From Streptomyces sp. XM4193 (GTDB lineage Bacteria > Actinomycetota > Actinomycetes > Streptomycetales > Streptomycetaceae), in the NCBI RefSeq assembly GCF_023072595.1, contig NZ_JALLGK010000003.1, positions 248,001 to 312,000 on the forward strand: a DNA stretch of 64,000 nt, in the 5' to 3' direction. A model generated the notes under the pieces. The model did not search any database and had not been told where the DNA came from. It was given only the letters and a program-made list of their open reading frames with translations. Positions within the stretch are counted from its first letter, which is position 1, and every line of letters begins with the position of its first letter. This document shows, in pieces, positions 1 through 7,057 of this stretch. Made by a program: the position numbers and the translations under genes.

Positions 1-1119
1 GTCGGGGGCGCCCTGGGCGAGCTGGGCGTGGGCGAGCCGGGTGGTGGCGATGGCCCGGGAACGGATCATGTGGGGCCGAAGGGCGGACAGGCAGCGGTGG
101 GCGTGGTACTCGGCGGTCGAGTAGTCGCCGAGGGCCAAGTGCGCGGAGAGGGCCAGGGAGTCCAGCTCGGCCTGGTCGTAGAAGGCGAGCATCCACATCG
201 GCCGGTAGTCGGTGGGGTCGGCGCGCAGCATGGCGTCCTGCGCCTGTTCGAAGGCGCGGCGGGTGCCGGTGCGGTCCTGTGCCGTGCCGTGGATGGCTCC
301 CTGGCGGGCAAGCCCGAGGGAGGCGAATAGCGGGTCACGGCGGGTGAGGTGCAGGTTGCGGGCGACGTCGTTAGCGGCGGACGCGTCTGCCGGTCGGCCC
401 ATGTGGCGGTACATGGTGCCCGCGTGGCTCCAGATGCGGAACTTGATCGCCTGTTCGCCGGACATCTCGGCGAGGGCCTGGGCCTCGCGCATGTGCGCCT
501 TGGCGACGTCGTAGCGCCGGCCGTCGATGGCGGCCCACATCGCGGAGGAGCGGAAGGCGGCTGCTGAGGCGTAGAGGTTGCTGCGTACCCGCTGGGTGGC
601 GCTGCCGGCGTTCTGGAGGTTGAGCGCCTCGTCGGCGAGGGCGGCGGCCCGCTGCTCGATGCCGAGTTGTCCGCCGTGACGGTGGTCGCTGGCGATGATC
701 TCGGCGAAGCGCTTGTTGAGGCGATTGACATCGCTCATGCCGATACGGCGCGGCGAAGCCGTGCCGGGTGCGGCTGCTGCTGCGGCGGCAGCCGCCGCGA
801 TACTGCCGACGAGGGTGCGGCGCTTCATGTCGGGGTCCTCCTGCTGCGGTGGTGCCGGGGTGGACGAAGGCCGGCCCCGTGGCACGAACCCTAAAGCGAC
901 GGCGGGTAGCCCCGTGACGTCCTCAATTGCCTGGCGGGCAGCTGACTTTGGCCACGTGACCCGGCCCGCTTTCCATGCCCGGACCGATGAGCCGTCGAGT
1001 CCTCCAGGGCGTCCGGTCAACCGTCCAATGGCCCTGTTCACGGCCTCGGCGAGGCTGTTGGAGCTGTAGCCGTGTTCGGTCATCCACGCCTCAAGAACGG
1101 TGTTGCGGGTGGTGTCCAT
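1..1119 (-). CDS. HTH/TPR-type regulator, C-terminus cut by the window edge
   Basis: Reading the minus strand from ATG at 1119 gives 373 uninterrupted codons to base 1, with no stop. The first ~75 residues hold a helix-turn-helix-like segment (GYSSNSLAEAVNRAIGRLTG, then VRAWKAGR and AIEDVTGLPAVALGFVPRG). A MKRRTL-plus-polyalanine stretch follows, then helical TPR-like sequence rich in Ala (for example YRHMGRPADASAAND). This layout is common in Streptomyces cytoplasmic regulators that pair an N-terminal DNA-binding unit with C-terminal TPRs, so the Ala stretch is probably a linker rather than a signal peptide. An in-frame TGA lies just upstream of the start. One TTA codon (892-894, Leu76) suggests bldA dependence. 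The gene is divergent from the ATPase gene at 1361. Its target is unknown; control of the neighbouring lanthipeptide genes is an inference. Confidence 0.75.
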   Translation of the reverse strand, partial: MDTTRNTVLEAWMTEHGYSSNSLAEAVNRAIGRLTGRPGGLDGSSVRAWKAGRVTWPKSAARQAIEDVTGLPAVALGFVPRGRPSSTPAPPQQEDPDMKRRTLVGSIAAAAAAAAAAPGTASPRRIGMSDVNRLNKRFAEIIASDHRHGGQLGIEQRAAALADEALNLQNAGSATQRVRSNLYASAAAFRSSAMWAAIDGRRYDVAKAHMREAQALAEMSGEQAIKFRIWSHAGTMYRHMGRPADASAANDVARNLHLTRRDPLFASLGLARQGAIHGTAQDRTGTRRAFEQAQDAMLRADPTDYRPMWMLAFYDQAELDSLALSAHLALGDYSTAEYHAHRCLSALRPHMIRSRAIATTRLAHAQLAQGAPD

Positions 1120-1360
1120 GCGGGCACGGTAGCCCTCGCTATCCCCGCCCGCCAGGTAAAGGAGAGGTCAAAACGCCCTAGGTCGGGCCGTCGGCTGAGC
1201 GCCTGAACGCCCTAACCAACCTGCTGGCAAAGGGAGTTGTCTGGGTGCTGGTCGCCCGCCGCGCCCCACCGTGCGGGCGGCTGTTGACGGCCCGGCCCGC
1301 CCCTGAAGTTCCACCGCGGGGGTGGGCCGGGCGCCGAGACGACACGAAGGCTCCACCCCA

Positions 1361-1807
1361 ATGACGAGTCTGAGAACACCAGTTGAGGCCCTCTCCGCCG
1401 GCCACCCCACGTACAGCCAGACCTTCCCGTGCGAGCCGTCCACGGCTGAGCTCGGCCGTGAACTCGTCCGGGATGTCCTCGGCGTGTGGCACCTCGACGG
1501 TCTCGCCGACCGTGCCGCGCTGATCATCACGGAACTCATCGCGAACGCCTCCAGGCATACGCCGTGTACCGAGATTCGCCTCACGGTTGGGCGGCCGAGC
1601 GCGACTCGACTACGTGTCGGGGTCGTGGACCGGGAACCGTCGCGTCTTCCCGTACTCAGCCAGGCGGCTGACGACGACGAGTCGGGGCGCGGGCTGCTCC
1701 TCGTCGATGCTGTCGCCGACCGCTGGGGCTACGACCTGCACGGCTCGGGCAGACGCCCTTGGGGCAAAGAGGTCTGGGCGGAACTCCGTACCGAGGCCGG
1801 CAAGTGA
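1361..1807 (+). CDS. RsbW/SpoIIAB-like ATP-binding regulatory protein
   Basis: This is a 148-aa protein with the GHKL (HATPase_c) fold of anti-sigma-factor-like kinases. The N box is ELIANASRH and the G-box region is ESGRGLLLVDAVADRWG. Single-domain proteins of this kind are abundant in Streptomyces, usually beside XRE/DUF397 or HTH-TPR genes, and are thought to bind or phosphorylate regulatory partners. ATG 1361 is preceded by GAAGG at 1346-1350; an in-frame upstream start at 1322 would add 13 residues with no family-like sequence. The stop overlaps the next start (GTGA), so the small Cys protein is translationally coupled. Its partner cannot be read from sequence. Confidence 0.85.
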   Translation: MTSLRTPVEALSAGHPTYSQTFPCEPSTAELGRELVRDVLGVWHLDGLADRAALIITELIANASRHTPCTEIRLTVGRPSATRLRVGVVDREPSRLPVLSQAADDDESGRGLLLVDAVADRWGYDLHGSGRRPWGKEVWAELRTEAGK

Positions 1808-2016
1808 GCATCCCGGCCACGGCACCCTCGCCCCTTCCGGATCTCGCCCGACTCCGGCCCCGCCAGCAGATGGCCATGGACTGCGCCCTCTGCGCCCGGC
1901 GACTGGGAGCGAGCGGTCGACGACTGGGGGAGATACGCCACCGGGGCCTGCCGTTCCAGCTCTGGGCCTGCGCTCCCAACTGCCAGGCCGCCAGATCGAC
2001 TATCCCGACCAGCTGA
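1804..2016 (+). CDS. Small Cys-pair (zinc-ribbon-like) protein
   Basis: This is a 70-aa protein starting at GTG 1804 inside the stop of the upstream ATPase gene (GTGA overlap). It contains a CALC pair and, about 30 residues later, WACAPNC, an arrangement compatible with one zinc-binding site. No other domain is recognised. Short Cys-pair proteins of this type often sit beside HATPase and XRE genes in Streptomyces, so a regulatory accessory role is possible but unproven. The overlap and short distance to the next gene suggest an operon of three small genes (1361-2223). Confidence 0.6.
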   Translation: MSIPATAPSPLPDLARLRPRQQMAMDCALCARRLGASGRRLGEIRHRGLPFQLWACAPNCQAARSTIPTS

Positions 2017-2034
2017 GAAAGGGGACGTTCTTCC

Positions 2035-2223
2035 ATGGAGCGGCCATGGATCACCGGTGACTGCTGGCTCGGCTGCGGGCGTACCGGCGTCCTGGTGATC
2101 TGGCTCGGCCCGGTGCAGTGGGACGGGCAGCACGCCCCTTTCTACACGTGCGAGCCGTGCCTCGATCGCCTCAAGGCCCAGGCACTCACCTACTTCATGG
2201 AGCGACGACCGGCATCCGCTTGA
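2035..2223 (+). CDS. Small Cys-pair protein
   Basis: This is a 62-aa protein starting at ATG 2035. An AAAGGGGACG Shine-Dalgarno-like stretch lies just upstream of the start. It holds two Cys pairs, CWLGC and CEPC, separated by about 30 residues and consistent with a small zinc ribbon. The segment VLVIWLGPVQWDGQHAPFY between them is typical of short actinobacterial proteins of unknown function. It is the last gene before the lanthipeptide precursor, 190 bp away, and could share its transcript. No function is assigned. Confidence 0.6.
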   Translation: MERPWITGDCWLGCGRTGVLVIWLGPVQWDGQHAPFYTCEPCLDRLKAQALTYFMERRPASA

Positions 2224-2399
2224 TCAGAATCCCGGCACATGACTTCCCGGCGTGAGGCAGGCACCCCGCGAGGACTTCCTACGCGGAGTACGTCCCCTCC
2301 TTCCGGGCAGCCAGGCGCCGTCCGGTGAGCAGCCGTCTGGCAACGCTCCTGCGGCGGCACCTGGTGGGCGCTCCAGCCCAGTAACACCACAACGTTTAC

Positions 2400-2405
2400 A
2401 AGGAG
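2400..2405 (+). promoter_or_regulatory. Strong RBS of the lanthipeptide precursor
   Basis: AAGGAG at 2400-2405 lies seven bases before ATG 2413. It is one of the best Shine-Dalgarno matches in the window and decides the start of a gene that is too short to stand out otherwise. A strong RBS fits a peptide made in excess over its enzymes. Confidence 0.75.
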
Positions 2406-2412
2406 TTGAAGC

Positions 2413-2592
2413 ATGACGCGCAGCACCGTAGTTCCCAGCCGCACCGAGGTACGCCCGCACATCCCTGGGGCATCGGACGGCTTCGACCTGGACGTCTCCC
2501 TCGTCGAGATCGCCGACCCGGCGGGCCTGGTCAACCTCACCGACGACAACTGCGGGTCCACCTGCGGCGCCTGCACCACCAACGTCGCCTGA
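2413..2592 (+). CDS. FxLD-family lanthipeptide precursor
   Basis: This 59-aa precursor carries the diagnostic leader motif FDLD at residues 24-27 (FDLDVSLVEI). The C-terminal part contains Thr43, Ser49, Thr50, Thr55 and Thr56 with Cys47, Cys51 and Cys54, ending CGSTCGACTTNVA. In class I lanthipeptides, LanB dehydrates Ser/Thr and LanC joins the products to Cys as (methyl)lanthionines, so up to three rings are possible. Ring pattern and leader cleavage site cannot be read. Asp44-Asp45-Asn46 directly before Cys47 is the obvious target for the isoaspartate-type methyltransferase downstream (inference). The LanB frame runs open through this gene, but its upstream in-frame codons look like read-through; the precursor frame has the RBS and the family motif. 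Only one precursor copy is present. LanB starts 89 bp after the stop. Confidence 0.92.
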   Translation: MTRSTVVPSRTEVRPHIPGASDGFDLDVSLVEIADPAGLVNLTDDNCGSTCGACTTNVA

Positions 2593-2681
2593 CCCGGTCC
2601 CGAGATCACTCCGGTCTGGTGCCGCTGCGTCTCCGCGCGGCGGCACCAGCCGCCCGTCCCCTCGCCTTACGGAGGTACTCG

Positions 2682-5600
2682 GTGGTTGCTCCGCCCGCAG
2701 CGTTCCGCACCGGTTCCACTGCTCTCGTGCGTGCCGTGGTCCGGCCCTCGCTGCCGTTTCCTCCGTGCCCTGACCTTGATGACCGCTCGCCCAGTGGTGC
2801 GTCTGCCCGTCTGACGTGGCTACGCGCGGTCTGGGCGAACACGGACGTCGCCGAGGCACTTCAGCACTCCAGCCCGGTCCTGGCCGCGCAGGTACGGGCC
2901 CTGTGTACGGCCGAGCTCCCCGCCCTCCGGAGTATGCAGCGCGCGGCGCTGTCCGTGGCCCGCTACCTGCTGCGGGCCCAGCACCGGGCTACGCCCTTCG
3001 GCCTGTTCGCCGGCGTGGCCACCGCGGAGTTCGGCCCGCAGGTGCGGTCCGACTGGGGCGAGGAGCACGTGGCCGTCGGCCGCGCCGGCGCACAGTGGCT
3101 GGCTGCCGTGGTCGAGCGGTTGGAGTCGTCCCCGGACCTCCTCCAACGACTGCCCGTCGTCATGAACAACACCGTGACGTTCCGCGGAGACCGCCTCATC
3201 GTGCCGTTCCAGCCCGACGTCTACGACGACCGGACTCGCGCGGTCGAGGCGTCTCTGGGCCTGACCCGACCGGTGCGTGCGGTCCTTGCCGCGACCCGAC
3301 TGCCGATCCGGTTCGCCACCCTCGTGGACAAGCTCCAGGCGGAGTTCCCCGAGGCCGGTCCCAAGAAGGCGCGTCAACTGCTGACGGAACTGATCCGGCG
3401 GCGGGTGCTGATCACGTGCCTGCACGCTCCGAGCACCGAGACCGATGCCCTCGGGTATCTGGTGGGCCAGCTCGACGTCATCGACGCCGGAAGCCTCGCC
3501 TCGGTCGCGGAGACCGTGCGCGAACTCCACGCGGTCCGGGCGGGCATGAAGGAATGTGCCACGTACGGCGGCCGGGACAGCGTCGCGGCGCGGATGCGAG
3601 ACGTCGTCCCTGGCCTGCGCCGCCACCCCGTCGCGCTCGACCTCCGCCTGGACGCACAGATCGTTCTGCCGGAAGCGGTCGCCCGAGAGATCGAGCGCGC
3701 CGCTCTCATCCTGACCCGCTTAAGCAGCCGCCCGTACGGGACCGCCGCCTGGAACAAGTACCACCAGAAGTTCTACGAACGGTACGGCATCGGCACGATG
3801 GTGCCGCTCATGGAGGCCGTGGCGGACAGCGGCACCGGCTATCCCGACGGCTACCCAGGCGCTCCGGCCAGCGCACGCAGGCCCCGCGTCTCCGCTCGCG
3901 ATGACGCGCTCGTACGGCTGGCTCAGGCCGCCGCGCTCGACGGCTATGACGAAGTGATCCTCACGGACGAACAGATCGAGGCCCTCGACGTGGGTCCCGA
4001 CGAGCTCCGGCTGCCGCCGCACTTGGAGATCGGCGTACGGGTGCACGCGGCCAGCCTGGAAGAGTTGCAGCGCGGGCACTTCCGGCTGGAGGTCGCGAGC
4101 GTGTCCCGTGGTGCCGGCGTCTCCACGGGCCGATTCCTCAGCGTGCTAACCCCCACCGACCGCGAGGCCCTGGTCGCGGAGCATTCCGACCTCCCGGCCG
4201 CAGACGGCAACACCACGCCCGCGCAGCTCTCTTTCCCGCCCCTGCTCCCCGAGAGCACCCACATCACCCGCTCCCCACAGGTCTTACCCACAGTGATCAG
4301 CCTCCAGGAGCACCGCGCCCCGCAGGACACCGTCCTCACCCCGGAGGACTTGGCTGTGGGGTGCGACGGCCGCCGCATGTACCTCGCCGTCCCCGAGCGA
4401 GGCCACCGCGTTGAGGCCGTCGGGATGCATGCGCTCAACCTGCGCACCCACACCCCGCCACTGGTGCGGTTCCTCACCGAACTGTCCCGCGCCCAGTGCG
4501 CGCAGGTCACCGTCTTCGACTGGGGCGCCGCAGCGGCCATGCCGTTCCTCCCACGTCTGCGGTACGGCCGGACCGTGCTGGCCCCGGCGCGCTGGCGGCT
4601 GGAAGCGTCCGAACTGCCCGGCCATGCCCGCCCTCGGGCCGAGTGGGACGCCGCGCTCAGCGACTGGCGTGCCCGCCGGAGGCTGCCGCGCCGCGTCTAC
4701 CTCGCAGAGGACGACCGGCGCCTCTTCCTCGACCTCGACGAGGCCAGCCACCGTGCACTCCTGCGCAGGCACCTCGACCATTCGCGCCTGGCCGTGCTCG
4801 TCGAGGCCCCGGACCCGGAGGCGTACGGCTGGTGCGGTGGGCGAGCCCACGAGGTCGTGGTGCCCCTCAAAGCAACCGGACCGTCGGCATGGCCGCCACT
4901 GCCGGCCCCCAGCCGGGCCCGTGCTCTGTCTGCGGCCCAGAGGCAGACGCCTGCCGCTTCCTCGGTTCTTCTGGCCGCCCTGTACGGCGATCCCCGCCGC
5001 CAAGACGTCTTGGTCTCCCGGCACTTGCCCGGCCTCCTCGAACAGCTCGGCAACCCGCCGTGGTGGTTCATCCGCTTCCGCGACCCGGATCAACACCTCC
5101 GCGTACGCATCGCCCTCCCCGACCCGCAAGCCTTCGCCGACACGGCCCGAACGGTGAGCGCCTGGGCCGACGAGGTACGAAGCGTCGGCCTGCTGGCCGA
5201 CCTGCGCTATCCCACCTCCTACCGCGAGATGGGCCGCTGGGGCTCCGGCACTGCGTGGGAGGCGGCCGAGGAGGTGTTCCGGGCGGACTCGCGCGCCGTC
5301 CTGGCCCAACTTGTCCAGCCACGCCGTCCGGTCCAGCGCACGCTGGTGGCGGCCCACACGGTCGCCATCGCCTCCGCGTTCCTCGGCACCACCGAGGCCG
5401 GGATGCAGTGGCTGATCGACCACATCCCGCCGACTGCCCCCGTGCCCGTTCCACGCCCGCAGTTCACCGACGCCGTACGGCTCGCTGACCCGAGCGACGA
5501 ATGGTCGGCCCTGCGCAGCGTCCCGGGCGGAAACGCCATCGTGTCCGGATGGACTGACCGGGAAGCGGCACTCGCCGCGTACCGGCCGCACCTGCCCGGC

Positions 5601-5765
5601 CCGGACACCCAGGGCATCGCCGTCGACGACGTCCTGACCTCCCTGCTGCATGTCCACTTCGTGCGCCACGTCGCCGTGAATTTCCCGGAGGAAGAGGTGT
5701 GCCTCTACCTGGCGCGTGCCGCCGCCCTGGCCTGGACCGCCCGCACCAAGGGGAGGGCCTCGTGA
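2682..5765 (+). CDS. Class I lanthipeptide dehydratase (LanB)
   Basis: This 1027-aa enzyme is full length for the LanB family. The N-terminal ~750 residues match the glutamylation (Lant_dehydr_N) domain: FRTGSTALVRAVVRPSLPF at the start and KYHQKFYERYG near residue 360. From about residue 755 to the end lies a SpaB_C-type elimination domain (WWFIRFRDPDQHLRVRI, YREMGRWGSG). LanB proteins transfer glutamate from Glu-tRNA to Ser/Thr of the precursor, then eliminate it to give Dha/Dhb. The start is GTG 2682, preceded by ACGGAGG at 2669-2675; longer in-frame starts (2619, 2406) lack an RBS and overlap or crowd the precursor. It contains two TTA codons (3720-3722, residue 347; 4284-4286, residue 535). 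Its TGA overlaps the LanC GTG. Confidence 0.92.
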   Translation: MVAPPAAFRTGSTALVRAVVRPSLPFPPCPDLDDRSPSGASARLTWLRAVWANTDVAEALQHSSPVLAAQVRALCTAELPALRSMQRAALSVARYLLRAQHRATPFGLFAGVATAEFGPQVRSDWGEEHVAVGRAGAQWLAAVVERLESSPDLLQRLPVVMNNTVTFRGDRLIVPFQPDVYDDRTRAVEASLGLTRPVRAVLAATRLPIRFATLVDKLQAEFPEAGPKKARQLLTELIRRRVLITCLHAPSTETDALGYLVGQLDVIDAGSLASVAETVRELHAVRAGMKECATYGGRDSVAARMRDVVPGLRRHPVALDLRLDAQIVLPEAVAREIERAALILTRLSSRPYGTAAWNKYHQKFYERYGIGTMVPLMEAVADSGTGYPDGYPGAPASARRPRVSARDDALVRLAQAAALDGYDEVILTDEQIEALDVGPDELRLPPHLEIGVRVHAASLEELQRGHFRLEVASVSRGAGVSTGRFLSVLTPTDREALVAEHSDLPAADGNTTPAQLSFPPLLPESTHITRSPQVLPTVISLQEHRAPQDTVLTPEDLAVGCDGRRMYLAVPERGHRVEAVGMHALNLRTHTPPLVRFLTELSRAQCAQVTVFDWGAAAAMPFLPRLRYGRTVLAPARWRLEASELPGHARPRAEWDAALSDWRARRRLPRRVYLAEDDRRLFLDLDEASHRALLRRHLDHSRLAVLVEAPDPEAYGWCGGRAHEVVVPLKATGPSAWPPLPAPSRARALSAAQRQTPAASSVLLAALYGDPRRQDVLVSRHLPGLLEQLGNPPWWFIRFRDPDQHLRVRIALPDPQAFADTARTVSAWADEVRSVGLLADLRYPTSYREMGRWGSGTAWEAAEEVFRADSRAVLAQLVQPRRPVQRTLVAAHTVAIASAFLGTTEAGMQWLIDHIPPTAPVPVPRPQFTDAVRLADPSDEWSALRSVPGGNAIVSGWTDREAALAAYRPHLPGPDTQGIAVDDVLTSLLHVHFVRHVAVNFPEEEVCLYLARAAALAWTARTKGRAS

Positions 5766-7036
5766 CCACCCACCACGCGCTCGCCCTGGTCGACGCCATC
5801 GCCGTCCGGCTCGCCGACCCCGACACCGTGCCCATCGGCTCCAGAACGCTGTCCTCGGACCGGCAGCACCTTGCCTACGGCCCTCCCGGAATCGCGCTCC
5901 TGCACATCGAGCTGGCGGCGAACGGCCTCGGCCCGTGGCACCGCGCCCACGACTGGCTCGCCGCCGCCTCCCGGCAGCCGCTCACCAGCGGCCCGGACAG
6001 TCACCCCTTCTACGGAGTGCCTGCCTTCGCCCACGCCCTGTCCTGTGCCGCCGACCACCTGCCCGGCTCCTACCAGCGCGCCCTCGACGCGATGGACGCC
6101 CAGATCGCAGTCGACGTCGGACGCCGTCTCGACGCGGCACACCGCCGCATCGACGCCGGACGCCTGCCGCAGCTCGCCGAGTTCGACGCCATCCGGGGCC
6201 TCACCGGATACGGCGCCTACTTACTGCGCCGAAACCCCGGCAGCTCCACGACGCACGCCGTTCTCGACTACTGCGTGCGCCTCACCGAACCGATCACCCA
6301 CCACGGCGAGAGCCTGCCGGGCTGGTGGGCGGAGACCGGGCCCTCGGGCAACCCGGACGACCGATTCCCCGGCGGGCACGCCAACACCGGTATGGCCCAC
6401 GGCATCGGCGGCGTGCTCGCGCTCCTGGCCCTCGCCGCCCGGAACGGCACCGTCACCGATGGGCACCACGCAGCACTGCGCACCATCCTGGCCTGGCTGG
6501 ACCGCTGGAAGGAGAAGGCCGACGGCGGACCGGTCTGGCCGTACTGGGTCACTCAGGGCGAGCTGCGAAGCGGGCGTCTCGCCTCGTCCGCGCCCCGGCG
6601 GCCATCCTGGTGCTACGGCACCGCCGGCCTCGCCCGCGCCCAGCAACTTGCCGCGCTGGCCCTCGGCGACACCCGCCGCCAGATCGACGCGGAGAACGCA
6701 CTCGTGGCCGCCCTCACCGATCCCGAGCAGCTGAAGGCCACGACGGACACCGGCTTCTGCCACGGCTTCTCCGGCATCGCCCACGCTGCCGCGCGCACGG
6801 CCGCAGACGCCCACCCCTCGACCGCGGAGAAACTCCACGCCGCGATCCCGGCCCTCCTGGCTGCGGTCATCCCACCGGGCACCGACCCCGAACTCATGGC
6901 CACGACGCTCATCCAGGACGAGAAAGGCGGCCCCGGCCTACTCGACGGCGCCGCCGGCATAGCCCTGGCCCTCCTCGCAGCCAGCACCACCGCCCCACCC
7001 CAGTCCGCCTGGGACGCCTGCCTCCTCATCGCTTGA
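5762..7036 (+). CDS. Lanthionine synthetase C-like cyclase (LanC)
   Basis: This is a 424-aa LanC-family zinc enzyme that adds precursor Cys thiols to dehydrated residues to close thioether rings. Expected active-site motifs are present: TGMAHG with His213, WCYGTAG with Cys284, and FCHGFSG with Cys333-His334. The two Cys and His334 are the predicted zinc ligands. The start is GTG 5762 inside the LanB stop (GTGA overlap), giving translational coupling; the purine-rich GGGGAGGG just upstream serves as RBS. An in-frame ATG at 5699 lies deep inside LanB and was not chosen. A TTA codon at 6221-6223 (residue 154) adds to the bldA signal in this operon. The fusion methyltransferase follows after 21 bp. 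Confidence 0.92.
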   Translation: MTTHHALALVDAIAVRLADPDTVPIGSRTLSSDRQHLAYGPPGIALLHIELAANGLGPWHRAHDWLAAASRQPLTSGPDSHPFYGVPAFAHALSCAADHLPGSYQRALDAMDAQIAVDVGRRLDAAHRRIDAGRLPQLAEFDAIRGLTGYGAYLLRRNPGSSTTHAVLDYCVRLTEPITHHGESLPGWWAETGPSGNPDDRFPGGHANTGMAHGIGGVLALLALAARNGTVTDGHHAALRTILAWLDRWKEKADGGPVWPYWVTQGELRSGRLASSAPRRPSWCYGTAGLARAQQLAALALGDTRRQIDAENALVAALTDPEQLKATTDTGFCHGFSGIAHAAARTAADAHPSTAEKLHAAIPALLAAVIPPGTDPELMATTLIQDEKGGPGLLDGAAGIALALLAASTTAPPQSAWDACLLIA

Positions 7037-7057
7037 TTCATCAACCGAAGGACCTCA

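Noticed and set aside
2406..2681. Upstream in-frame extension of LanB from ATG 2406 or GTG 2619
   Set aside because: The extension overlaps the precursor out of frame, has no LanB-like sequence and no RBS; GTG 2682 has ACGGAGG.
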